Shown one piece after another: positions 36,516 to 49,488 of a stretch of DNA of 64,000 nt (position 1 is its first letter; each line of letters begins with the position of its first letter). The DNA is from Bradysia coprophila (Eukaryota > Arthropoda > Insecta > Diptera > Sciaridae), in contig NC_050737.1 of the NCBI RefSeq assembly GCF_014529535.1, positions 9,158,725-9,222,724 of the forward strand, in the 5' to 3' direction. The notes below the pieces were generated by a model that was not told where the DNA came from, ran no database searches, and saw only the letters and a list, made by a program, of their open reading frames with translations. The translations under genes were made by a program, and so were the position numbers.

Positions 36516-38398
36516 GTATTTTTTATGAATCGAACCACGAAATGTTAGTAGATTTCTTCACTTCGGACATAGAACTTTGATTTTATCAGCAGTGTGTCTA
36601 GTGCCAATTCGAAAACAAACCATGGGTGATCCCTTTTATCGGGATTCTGTTTTTTAAACTTTTGTTTTTGAGAAGTAACTCAATTCGATGATACCGAACA
36701 TCGGTTGCTGCTTACTACTCAACTATCATGGAGCTTTTTTCATTTAAAATATTTCTGTGTCTCGATCGAAAAATCATTTCATCAAGAGCAACTTCGTTGC
36801 GGTTGCTTGAGTAAAGTTCTTGAGATCATGCATATTGACAGCCGCAGGGATTGTTGTCTCTCATTACACAAGCCTTGTATTTTTCCGTAAGTTCGCTTCG
36901 ATCCGAATTTATTTTTAATCGATCGGTGGACCAGTAAAAATAAAGGTAGGTACGTCCAGGTGTCCAGGAACGTCAGATCAATTTTTTGAGAGTTACAAAT
37001 CGTCAAATTTTATTTTTTTCTTAAACTCTGCATTTTTGATCACTAAATAATGTTTAACCGAGACTACGGTTTCGACTATCGACTATAGTAGTAGGCTATC
37101 AAGGTAATGAGAAGTAAATAGCTATAGAATGCATTCAAGAATTTAAGGAATTTGTTTCCAAACACAAGGAAAGAGCGTATCGATGACAGTAACACTGATT
37201 TAAAATCTTCATGCGGCGACCTAATAAATTTTAAATAATAGCGCAGTCACTTCATTGGACAGTAGAGCTGAAATCAAACTTCGTCAGCTGACTACGGTTG
37301 TTGTTGTTGATTGTAAAGTAAATATTTGCACGGGTTTATAGTAATCAGTGTGAAGGAGATTTTGTTTTTAGAAATGTACTCAATATCTTCACTTCTTTTC
37401 ACATCAGTCTGTACTTTGTGCAAACATCCTGTCACAAAGAAGCGTAAATTTCATTAGTACTCAAAGAAAAAAAAATTGTTCGCCAATCAATACAATTTCA
37501 CTATTTACTTTCACAACATTTTGCCTTAGTTGGTCTAATTAATTTTCACTTTGTGCGACTGGGGGAGAGTTATAAATTTGAGTGGAATGGAGACTGACCC
37601 GTAAAATAATAATTGGCCTAAAAGTAGTATTTGCTATAAGGTTCAGTTGTTAGTTTAATGTAACATTTTCTGCATGGGCACGAAATCAACAAAAGATACT
37701 AAAAAGTCCTGATCTTTACTATCTATTTTTCAAAGAAATTTCTTAAAATCTACCATCAATCCTTGTTAGGTTTTATTTTAAAATTATTTAAAGCACGACA
37801 CTCCGACTCCATCCATAAATTACCATCTTTCCAACATAGACATTTCCTTTCATGGTAAAGACGAGTACCAGTCGTACCAGTGTTAGCCATACAAACATAA
37901 TTCTCATAAATCTCTGTACACAGTACATGTTCCGAATTAATTGTTTTTATATGGAAACGCGAAATCAATGACGATTATATAAACCGAAAAAAAAACTTAA
38001 AACAATTAATGATCCATATCATCGTCGCTACGATTCGCATTTTTCAATTAATTCGATCGAGTACCTCCCAATGACCCACAGAATATGTGCGTAATATATT
38101 CCTTGACCTTAACCATTTCGTCTATTACGCATGCCATTTCGTATTGTATCAAACTTCACAACAAACTGAAAGCCTCCAGAACATGTTTCAGGATAAGTGA
38201 GGTCTTAAACTGAACCTACCTATGACGTAATCATTTAATCGTGCACATTTAGTGTTGTTGTTCCGAACAAAATGGTCTTGAGGTCATTATCAAGTAATTA
38301 GTAGTACTAAACTCTCAAACTAATAAAATGTATTTATTTTTTCAAACATTCCATACGCCTTATCTTCATCATGTTATATTTCCGATAGCGTTTCCATA
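36516..38398. other. Intergenic DNA without a supported gene
   Basis: AT-rich. One minus-strand frame, 37756-37968, has five cysteines in a compact spacing and reads somewhat like a small secreted domain, but has no ATG and no splice acceptor in front, so it is not called. Confidence 0.4.
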
Positions 38399-38492
38399 GC
38401 TCCTGTGGCGCAATTGGTTAGCGCACGGTACTTATAATCAGTAACTGTTGTGAGCGATGCCGGGGTTGTGAGTTCGAGCCTCACCTGGAGCA
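38399..38492 (+). tRNA. tRNA-Ile(UAU) with 20-base intron, copy 1
   Basis: Full cloverleaf. Acceptor strand GCTCCTG pairs with CTGGAGC plus discriminator A, D-arm around GCGCAATTGGTTAGCGC, anticodon stem CGGTA/TGCCG with loop CTTATA-A giving anticodon TAT at 38432-38434, and T-arm GTGAGTTCGAGCCTCAC. The intron is 38437-38456, after position 37, as in the intron-bearing tRNA-Ile(UAU) genes of other animals. Base 6 is T, so the 6-67 pair is U-U, a mismatch that the second copy lacks. A T6 run at 38495 can end RNA polymerase III transcription. Confidence 0.95.
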
Positions 38493-41004
38493 AATTTTTT
38501 ATAACAAATGATGATTACCATTGAGTCATTTTTCACTAAAGAAATGGGAATTACGTTGAAAAAATGATGTATGAAGCATAAATGACGATTTCAAACATCT
38601 GTACAGAACAGATGCGATGCATAACAAAAGATTGTAAAAACGTTCTTTGTTACAATTTAAAAGGTTGTTGTTATGTTGAAGTTGATTTTTTTAACATTTT
38701 AAATTCACTTTAAGGAAGTCAACAATTTTCAATTATTTATTAGCACTTCATTAGAAGGCGACAAGGAGAAAAACTGATAACTAATTGGATTAGTGTACAT
38801 TCAGCAGCAAAGTAATTACGTTCTCTTTGTAGATCTGTTGATCAAATTTCATTAGGTTCTGAAAGCAAGAGCCTAACTAAGGTTGAAGACAAGGTTAATG
38901 AAGCCAAATTTGAATATTATGCGAGGTATGACGTGGTAAGGTAAGTTATTGGACTAGTTCAATGAAAAACTTCGTCGGGCTGGTATTACTTTTTCTCACA
39001 TAACGGAAGGTCATTTACAACATATGAACATAGTGGATCTTCATTTTGGGTCATTGTCATGACGTCTATGTCATCGTCAACATATTTTGAATTTCATGTT
39101 AGTGAGGCAGAACGAGGAAATGCTAAATACCAAAATTTAAACATTCCAATGAAATGTAGTCTCTGTTGCAATGAATAATCTGTTTCTGTTGAAGAACTTA
39201 AATGAGTTGGAGATTACTCAAATGATGATTTAAAAGCTGGTAGATTTCGATTGCATTGAAGGAATCTATACTTATCATCACTAAGACATTAGGGTCGAAA
39301 TTTCCAAATGAGGCATCTAGATTCTAGAACCCATATTTTTGTTTGTATTCAGCTTCATCTCTTGGAAAACTTTGGGATACGTCTTAGGTGCCATAATGAA
39401 GACATAAAAAGTTTGTTTTCACGTTTTCACACGAATGCAAATAGTTTAAGTTTTTACTTTCTCTTATCAGTATGACAAAAAAGTAGAAGGCCGAACACAT
39501 ATATTACTGTATGGTGTAAAAGAGTTGTAGAAGCTCTCGGAAATATAATAGTCGATACAATTCGTTGTTTTGTGATTTTTTATTGTTTACAAATTCCGGC
39601 TAACGGATGAAGACGTAGATTTTAAAGTATCACTATTTCCACGGCAGAGTAAAAGTAAACCTGGCAGGAGCGGTTCATTATTGAAACTTCAAATGAGGGA
39701 CCTAATACACTGTTTGAAAATGAACTCAAATGAACACTGACATAAGTTGAAAATTTTAATTCGGAAAAAATATAGGGCTACTAGATTATTCAGGTCCCTA
39801 GTCAAACAAGCGCTCCTGCCTGGGTTACTTTTACTCTGCCGTGCTATTTCACACAGAAAAAGCCAAAATAGGAAATCTAGTCCTTCACCAAAAATAATCC
39901 ACATTAAATTACATAACGGATATAGATCTTCTTCAAAGCCTTTTTAAATTACCATCCACGATAAGAAATGCCATCCACGTTAAACAAATCTCATACAAAT
40001 GAATGAATGAATGAAACATATAACAAAACATAAGTGAGGTTAAGTGTGAAAGTACCGTATCTTGAAGATGATCTGTTGTTCTCAACGGTTTTTTCTTTTC
40101 TCCAATACATCTTTGTCAATGTCATTTGAGATGTCTAATAACTTGTCATGTATCATCCAGGTAACCTCAACTTCAAGAAATTTAATTTTTTTTAGGTTAG
40201 CTGGATGAAGTTGACGTTTATTTTAAACAGATTTTAAACATATATTTGTGAAGAAACTGCTATTTGACAATGATCTATTGTACCTTCCTACAAGAAGACT
40301 TGTCCTCAAATATCGAAAAACATGGAAGAATGTGACGGAAACTTGCCGCAAATTATGTGAGGTTATGTTTTGATCCCCGCTCAAAGAGGTTATGTTTGAA
40401 ACAATTACCATGTGCCTGGGGTAACAGACCTATCTAAGAACTAATAACAATCTTTGTGTATTCTTTCGTCAATTTTTTAAATGTCAAATTGATTTGTTCA
40501 ATTTTATCCACAGAAATACCCTCAAAAATTCCTACATGTGATACACTGAATTCGTCCCACGTTCTTTTTTCGAACCTGCATTGAATCAATTGAAATAGTT
40601 GTAGCGAGAAATTTCAACTAATCATCTAATAAACTCAAAGAAATTTACAAAAATTTACTTAAACATGTCCGGTATGTTGTTACACCATGTTTACGTTTGG
40701 TGTGCGAATCAAACTGACTTCACATTTTTCATGTCTCTATCAAGGGAAATTTTCATCTAAACGGCCGTTCTCATTTGTTCAGCTGTTTTTCTTGTCGAAA
40801 TGTTGTTGTATCTGCTTGAATATCGTATTGCTTGAATTATCAATTAATTACCAAATTTCTGTCGTAGATAACATCAACCTGAATATTTTATTAATTATTT
40901 GTCAACGTGTGAAACGGTTTGTTGTGTAAAAAAATGCTTATCAGAAAATAACATGCAATTTCGTGCTGTAGTTGAAGTAGCCCTATAACTCTCCCATATA
41001 CATA
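38493..41004. other. Spacer between the two tRNA-Ile genes
   Basis: No gene supported; AT-rich, no long open frame with coding features. Confidence 0.45.
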
Positions 41005-41098
41005 GCTCCAGTGGCGCAATTGGTTAGCGCACGGTACTTATAATCAGTAACTGTAGTGAGCTATGCCGGGGTTGTGAGTTCGAGCCTCACCTGGAGCA
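41005..41098 (+). tRNA. tRNA-Ile(UAU) with 20-base intron, copy 2
   Basis: Same as the copy at 38399 except A at position 6 (fully paired acceptor stem, GCTCCAG/CTGGAGC) and two changes in the intron (41043-41062). Anticodon TAT at 41038-41040. A T11 run at 41100-41110 is a strong Pol III terminator. The near identity of the pair implies a recent duplication or gene conversion; flanks beyond CATAG directly upstream do not align. Confidence 0.96.
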
Positions 41099-43744
41099 AT
41101 TTTTTTTTTTACCTAAAACACTTCGAAACTACTTCTACAAGGTCAAATTGTAATTTTATCCAACGAAATAAGTGAATTTTCAGAAATAAACACAATGCAA
41201 AATCGGTTCCTTTAGGTATCGGTTGGTATGGAGAGACACAAAATTGTAAATACTTTTCCTGTTCTATAAATAACATTTTCGCTTTATGTATCCACTTTCT
41301 TTCTAAGAACTCAAGTGTCTAAAATAGATTCGATTTCTATTTTCGATTCTAGCTGGCCAAAGATTTCAAAATCTTTTTAACCAGAACGTGTAGACGTGTT
41401 CGATTGTATCTTGTAACTTTTTTTTTTTTAATTTGAAGATTCATAGAATTGAATAGGAGCACAAATTTATAACGTATACACTGAAATCGATATTGCGAAT
41501 TGATTATGGATCGAGAAAACTAAAACAACCAGTCGACGAACTGCAACATTGCAAATATTGTTTTTTACATTCGCTGAATCAAGTCATTTGTACAGAACAG
41601 AATCTGTTGTTTAGATCATTTTCGTAGATATTATTTCGATATTGATGGATGTCGTAACATAAATACAAAGTATTGACAAAGTCACAATAAAAACACTGAC
41701 ACGTTTAACCGCACAAATGAAATTGATCTCGTGGTCATGTTTGGCAACATCGGAGCTCATTTAAAACATCAGTTCTGTGCAACATTTTCCATTACAGTGA
41801 AAGTCAACGATTTATATATGCTTCAGTTACGTGTAGTTCAGATATGTCATATGAATGAGCCAACATGTTACGTTTGGTCCATATGCCCTGTTTTGTATAA
41901 TGTCGAATAGGTGTATGTGGTGTGTATGTATAATGCGCCAAAATGTGTGATGTTCAGTTTAAAATGCAAAGTTAAATTTATTTTCAATTCTGATATTAAT
42001 TTTGTCCACTGACTGAATACGGATAGAGACAGAGCGACTGTTCTAAGGTTCATATTTAATTCAACTATGTAAGTGATTTGGTGATGTTGTCTGTGCGAAG
42101 TTACAACGAGAACGAGAGTGGAAAATTATTTAAATTTTATAGGCTTGAAGGTTGCATGGTATTAGTTCAGTGGAACGAGTAGAGGTAAAATGACTTGATC
42201 TCTCTGGCTCTCTCTTGATCCGAGCACGGTTTATTATGTTACCAGAATTTGAGAGTTGCATCAGATTCGATTATGCAACTTCTTAATATACCTGTACCGC
42301 AGTGGTTGAACTATATTTTATCCGATTTTGTCCGAAATTACATTTTAACTTTAATACATATTTTAAGATCTTTCATGTGCGTGGTGCATATGGGTTTATT
42401 GAGACCGATTTTTTTTTTTAGAAAAATTCTCTATTGCAAACGAAGTCGAAACTTATTTTACTATCTAATGGTAATCGTCGTCAGTCTTAAAAATATTGTC
42501 TTCGGCGCCGAAAAAGAATGAATTGTATACAACCAGGACCGTAATCAGATCATATTTACGAGAACCTATGCTCGCGAATTTACGAATGAACATTACTTAA
42601 TCGCAGTAGTAGAAATTCGTATCAACTTGTTCCAATTATTAGAGAAATCATGTGGATTCGTACGGTTTTAGTACGGCCTTAGTGCACCTATATTGTGCTG
42701 CAACAGCTGCAACTCGATGTGCTTGTTTTTCACTTATCCTTTCGCGTCCTATCAGATTTTTGTTTAAACAGGAAAAACAACATCTGGAAATTAATTCCAA
42801 TTTTTTACGTTCACCCAAATCCAGAAACACACTTTCGCTGCTTCTAAAATTGTGTTCGTAGACGTCTGAAGAATTTTTTTTAACGCGTTTGTATAATATG
42901 TTTCTTAACACAAACAATACTGGCGGCGTTTGGAATGTCTATTCGCATAATTTGACTCAAGTTAGTAATAACCGCGGTTCTATTTAGGTAGGACTCGGAA
43001 CAGCACAGGTATCCATTGATCTGAAATTAAAGTCGATAGTTAATAATACCTGAGTTTGGACTGAATAACTGACCCCAATTTACCTGAAATCTGCAATCAA
43101 AATAAATTCAGGGAAATCAGATCACTTTTCAGGTATTCCTCAAATCTGACCTGATTTACCTGGATACCTGGATTTTTATTTGTCTTCAGATTTCAGGTAA
43201 ATTCAGGTCAAGTAAAAAATGTCAGTTCAATGTCAATCAGTTCTAATGAAATTCAGGTAATCTGAGCTTTAGGTTTCTGGTCGAATTCATTTGAGTGGCT
43301 CAGTTTTCCAACAGCATAATATACAGTCTTGGCAGTAAAAAACGATCTGTCCTAGTTACTCCATAGACATATGGCTATGTATTTATAAAAAAAACTCGGA
43401 GGCTGCCAAGACTGCGCTTCATGTCAGACAACTTACAATTCTGGTACATATCCAGATTTCGTATAACCTGTCCTCAGAGTTTGGAGTACTCCTTACAAAC
43501 CTAAAACTATTATAATGTTACACTTACCTCACTTTGACGACAGTCATGAGACACATGAATATCACAAACGCCGTATTTCGGTAGTAATTTTTCTTCTCAT
43601 CGCGAATCAACGAATTATCTTTCTCAAAAGTTTTAATATTATCTGGACGGCGTAACGAATTGTAAGGTCTCCACAATTATAGTTCAGGTAATTTTTCTCA
43701 GTAATTAATTACGAGTCTAACTTGTAAAGTATTGATTACAGTGG

Positions 43745-43858
43745 GTGAATCGTTTCGTCTATCTCGTGACAAACTGACGTATCTCCCAAAAACACAATGG
43801 AATTTCATTGTGTTTAAAAGTCTACGCTAGTTTGTCGTGAGACAGACGGTATGATTCA
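43745..43858. mobile_element. Foldback element with central hairpin
   Basis: CGTCTATCTCGTGACAAACT (43756 on) pairs with AGTTTGTCGTGAGACAGACG (ending 43848), outer bases TGAATCG/GATTCA continue the match, and in the middle AACACAATG/CATTGTGTT forms a second hairpin. Confidence 0.6.
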
Positions 43859-44192
43859 GGATGGTCGAATTTTTCAGAGCTCTAGCAAAATTAAAAATTT
43901 TGGACAAGATGTTCAGTTGATGTAAATCAAAAATCTCCTCAAGCTTGTTACAGCTTCATAATTTATCATTAGGAATTGTAACTGAAAGCAGACGTATTTA
44001 CAATATTTTATCAGCCATAAATAAGCATTAATCATTAGTAGTTATGCTCGAAAGCAACGAACTGCAAGCATGAGGTGATCATAGCGACAGCTGCCAAACA
44101 GAGCACTATTTTGTATGAAACTTTATTTCACATTTTTTTACAGTGAATTGGTAAGAAGTGAGTTGTCAATTAGACAATCTGTTGGAAGAATC

Positions 44193-44198
44193 TTTATT
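44193..44198 (-). terminator. Candidate poly(A) signal of the SDR gene
   Basis: AATAAA on the minus strand about 55 bases after the TAG stop. Confidence 0.45.
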
Positions 44199-44252
44199 TT
44201 TAATAACGCATTTTCAAAAATATCATTTACTACATTATAAGCTTGAATTGTA

Positions 44253-45419
44253 CTATGCTGCAATGAACGCTCCCTGATCAGCATAGAGCTCTTGCCCATC
44301 GAGACTCACTGATAAATTTGAAGCCAAAAATACTATCACCTTTGCTATGTCCATTGGTACACTAAATCGTTTTCGTGATGTATAATTTATCGAATTTGCA
44401 AGATATTTTGCACGGGGCGAGGGATTGGTGTTGCGGAAGATACGAGTGCCATCAACGATTCCTGGGCTATCAATTAATATGACAAATGTTTAATCACGTA
44501 ACGGAGGTTTCCACTCATTGATAGTACGTTACATCCGTGTTTTCATTCTTTTACTTTGACCGGCGCGTATGAACGTCACTCTCGTCAAAATAAAAATTTG
44601 AATGTAGTGCTAGTCATACCTGACAACATTTACACGAACATCAGGACCCAATTCATTAGCTAGCACTTTCGTGAGGGTGACAACAGCACTCTTTGAAGCA
44701 GCGTAAGCCGCAATTGTTTCACGCTACGGCAAAAATATAATAGAAAATACCGACACAAGGTTAATCCCATAGAAAATTTTCAAACCGGGCTTCTGGCCAA
44801 TAAGCTGGCAACAAAAATTATTGACCCTCTAGAGCGCTGAATGAATGGAGCAGCCAATCGGGTTAATTCCATTGACCACCTACATTCGTTGCTTGCACTT
44901 TTGCGAAAATTTGATTGTAATTTGGATCTGAGATGATTGAAATGTCGAAAATGCCAGCTGTATTAACTAACACATCAATTTTCGAAAAAGCTGCAATTGT
45001 TTCATTTACTAGTCTGGCAGCACTGCCAGGAGCCGTAAGATCGGCTATGACTCCCAAAGGCTATGTGAATTCAATTATTAAGGAAACAATAAAAACATTT
45101 TTTTACGAAATGAAAGTCTCGAAATTACCAACAGTCTTTTAGGCGATAATTTGCGGCAATCACTAGCCACCTGTGTGATTCTAGGTGGATGTCTGCCGGT
45201 GATAACAACGTTTGCTCCCAATTTAGCAAACAAACGTGCCGTTGTGGCTCCTATGCCTGAACTTGAACCAGTTACTAGTACAACCTTTCCCTGAAAATTG
45301 AGTGCATTCGCAACTTCGTTGAATTCTTCCAGACTAACTTTTATATTGTTTGTGTCTCCACTGATAATTGAAATACATTGGATAAAAATTAGGAGGAAAC
45401 AAGGAACACCGTTCTTCAT
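44253..45419 (-). pseudogene. Short-chain dehydrogenase/reductase with a frameshift in exon 2
   Basis: Classical SDR (FabG-like fold, NAD(P)-dependent) with an N-terminal hydrophobic leader (MKNGVPCFLLIFIQCISIIS), so probably secreted or ER. Exons on the minus strand: 45419-45129, 45060-44786, 44723-44620, 44466-44253, ending in TAG. Visible motifs: cofactor site TGSSSGIGATTARLFAKLGA, NTAG in place of the usual NNAG, catalytic Ser in SIIFVASLLA, catalytic YAASK, then VNVVSPGIVDGTR and DGQELYADQGAF at the end. Exon 2 is 275 bases although both its ends are in phase 0: the frame breaks at about 44872-44885, where ATNVGGQWN then stop shifts to the ELTRLAAPFIQRSRG frame. One missing base explains it. 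Donor of exon 2 (GTTTGA) is weak. Could be a recent pseudogene or a single assembly error; all other exons look intact. Confidence 0.75.
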
Positions 45420-46026
45420 CTCGTAAAATTAAATTTTAAATCGATTTCCAATCCGGAGCTATTTCGAATCTGTGCGTCTGATCCACTCAACAGAAAAATT
45501 GTTAATAAAAATTTCCCATACGCTAAAATAAACTGGTGAATCAGCTTCACATTCCGTTTTTTTCTGCTTTTAAGAAAACGCCATAGGTGGCTTTAAGTTA
45601 TGTCTACAATGTACAGAATTTTCATTTTTTTAAAACTGCCAATAAATATGTAGAATATAAATATTGTTACGGTTCACGTAAAGAAAAACGTAGAGCCGTT
45701 TCGTCTTTTAATTTTTAATCTTGATAACGACAGGGGTCTCTTAACTATAAAAGAGACACATACTGCACATTTTTAAAAATTGCGTTTCATTCCTTCACGG
45801 GCTTACATTGTGAAGGGTTAACAGTCAGAAAAAATGGCAGGCTATTAAAAATAAATGAATTCATAAACGTTTCAGTACATCGGCAGTAAATTAGATCAAA
45901 AGGTCAGGAAAAAATTATCAAATTATCGGTAGAGTAGAAAGTGTCGTCGATAAAGTAGATTAAAGGTTCGGAGGTCACGCCGATCGGTAACTCAAACTGC
46001 ATTCCAATCCAAATTTTCTATTGAAC

Positions 46027-46187
46027 CAACGCACTTGAAGCAAAAGTTCTACTAATTACAGCTGCCAAATAGAGCACCTTTTGTATGAAATTTTATCCCC
46101 TATCTTTTTACAGTGTAAAATTTTGTATAGAGCACTGTCAAGTTTCAGTACCCTATTTAGAGTACCACTTTTGCTTGAAGTGCGTTG
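46027..46187. mobile_element. 161-bp MITE with perfect 20-bp terminal inverted repeats
   Basis: CAACGCACTTGAAGCAAAAG (46027-46046) is exactly reverse-complemented at 46168-46187. Just outside, TTGAAC on the left and GATTAAA on the right continue the match loosely. Inside are blocks (CAGCTGCCAAATAGAGCAC, TTTTGTATGAAA, CTATTTAGAGTACCACT) shared with fragments at 1-90, 34.1 kb and 44.1 kb. Confidence 0.8.
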
Positions 46188-47517
46188 ATTAAACTGAAAT
46201 TTCGATACAATTTTGTATGAAAATTACAGTCAAGTTGAGTGGTTATTTACAGCCCCAGCGATCAGCGCAACCTCCTCATATACAACCTTGGATATAGGTG
46301 TTATACAGTCGACTTTCTGGTAAATAAAGGCAAATGAAAAAAATTAGGATACGACTCTGCCTAGTTGTTTTTCCCTCTTCACATTGTCACCAGATCCCAT
46401 GATTTAAAAGTAGAGCCGCTAGAAATAGTTTTTATTAGAACAACCTCGGGGCAAGTCGTCTCAACGGTTTTGCCAAAGCACTGTGCGTTGGTTTTGCTTT
46501 ACATTCACCTTATAAAATGTAAAATATTTAACAAGATCTCGTGTTTAATTAACTGATCGTAATACCACGTTAAGCAGACTATAAATTATTTATTGAGAAG
46601 ATAAATACTTTGTATTGCTTTTTTGTGTGAATTGCTCTTATTAGGTATTATTCAGCCAATTCGCGACGTCATTCGAAATAATTTTCATAGCATTCCAATA
46701 TTCTATTCAAAATATTCGACCGTTCAACAGTATGTTGATTTTTCTTTGACGTTTGCTATTGCTGACATAGTTTTGTAGAAGTAATGTTAAACTCATAGTA
46801 TAGTATAGGGATTACAGTATTCGCAGTTCATTCGCAATATTACAAACGAACTTAATCGTACCCTCTATGACTATTGACTATGCCCAGCTTCACCCAAAAC
46901 ACTGAAGGAAGTTTGATCGTTAGAAGCGATGCTTTCAGCTAATATTTTAAAAGGCGCTCGTTCTTCCCTGTGCTTCGCATTTTATGATCGACCTCACCTT
47001 TCTGATAATGATAAAAGTTTTCGATGGCTTTCCAAGGATTCTCTTGCGCGTAGGTGTAAAACAGTAAATCAAACAAAATGGTTTCATATTTCAATCATCA
47101 CATTTTTATTTCAAATAATTTTAACTCGCGAATTATTGATTAGAAACAACGCAAAGCAAAAGTATTGCATATCGTAGGTCGGAAAACCTTATTTTTCATG
47201 GAAAAGTGGCACTATTTTGCGAAAAATCTGGCACCGGTAAAGCAACAGTCTGTCAGATACTCGTAATTGGACAATTGACCAGGAGTCTTAAAAATAGTCG
47301 TTTTGCCTCCGCGTGTGAGTCTTTGGCGTGAAAAATATTGAGCTTACCTGGGCAAGGAAAGAAAAGTACTGTTCCTCGGCTGTACTATTTTTAATACTAC
47401 TACTTTTAATAGCTATTCCAGACATCATTTTTGAAGAAAAAAAAATGAAGCGGGCGTTCTCATCGTGCATGTTTATGACTTTTAGTAAAGAATACGGTCA
47501 GTAAACGAATACTCTGA

Positions 47518-47774
47518 GAAAAGTGAACAAATTAACTGCAAACCGATGCACTTTTTTTCATACTAATGCTTTTACAGAGAGAACTACAGTAGTAACTGCT
47601 GATAGCTTTGAACATGCATAAATTTCCAATCCTCGGACAAGAATTAGTCGTCGGACTCCTATTGTTTTCTCATTAATAAAAAAGTTCGCTACAGTTACTA
47701 CTGTAGTTCTCTCTGTATCATCATTAGTTTGAAGTAAAAAAATGCATCTGTTTGCAGTTAATTTGCTCACTTTT
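47518..47774. mobile_element. 257-bp foldback element with ~82-bp arms
   Basis: Arm 47518-47599 (AAAAGTGAACAAATTAACTG and on to ACTACAGTAGTAACTG) pairs with 47692-47774 (CAGTTACTACTGTAGTTCTC and on to TTAATTTGCTCACTTTT) with few mismatches; ~92-base loop. No coding capacity. Confidence 0.75.
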
Positions 47775-48356
47775 CACTATCTATTTTCACATATACTCAT
47801 GCAAATCAGTAGTTCAGTAGCTCAACCACATGAAGCCATAATCGCATAAATTTCATAAATTGACGCGTGCACATCGGAATATCAGCTGAATATGAAAGCG
47901 AGATAGATGAAGCAGGTCAAACACTTAAATTGTGTAAACAAACTTTTATATATTTTCCATTACGTCATTGAATATTGTAAGATTTCAAGTCAATTATGTG
48001 TAACTGGTCCTAAAAAAACATGACGCGAATCGGTACATTTTTAAGCGAAAAGGACGAAGTAAAGTTAGCTGTATTTCACTACCAAATTTGTTACTTTTTG
48101 AAATCCGCTTGCTATCAATTTTTCAATTCGTACACGACCGGATATGCCCTGGGATATGCAAAACGCTATACTCTGAATTGTTTGTAATCAAATTTGAAAG
48201 GAGTTGCTATCGTCAACGACAAAATTATTTTGAAAAATTAAATAATACTCCCCCTCCCCCTCCTCCGTACGTCACGTCTTATCAAATATAAATTAAAATG
48301 ATACACAAGTCACAGAAGTGTATAAATAAATTCAGGAAAACTAGAAAAACAATCGA

Positions 48357-48362
48357 TTTATT
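48357..48362 (-). terminator. Poly(A) signal directly after the TVP23 stop
   Basis: AATAAA on the minus strand begins five bases after the TGA at 48370-48368, implying a very short 3' UTR if this signal is used. Confidence 0.45.
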
Positions 48363-48367
48363 ACTTT

Positions 48368-49488
<1,121 letters not shown>

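Larger units (their letters stand above)
41099..44252. other. Intergenic region between tRNA-Ile and the SDR gene
   Basis: No gene supported. 43080-43260 is dense in short CAGGTAAATTCAGG/TCTGACCTGA motifs forming a diffuse inverted repeat. A foldback lies at 43745-43858. A partial copy of the dispersed CAACGCACTT family (GACAGCTGCCAAACAGAG...TTTTTTTACAGTG) lies at 44090-44150. Confidence 0.45.
45420..48356. other. Intergenic region between the SDR and TVP23 genes
   Basis: No gene supported. Contains the MITE-like elements 46027-46187 and 47518-47774. Other open frames are short and have no splice or codon support. Confidence 0.45.

Noticed and set aside
37756-37968. Five-cysteine minus-strand frame (ENYVCMANTG, KCLCWKDGNLW)
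   Set aside because: Resembles a small secreted domain, but there is no ATG before an in-frame stop and no AG acceptor in the right place.
46929-47177. 82-residue plus-strand frame
   Set aside because: AT-rich, no conserved motif, no upstream or downstream exon.
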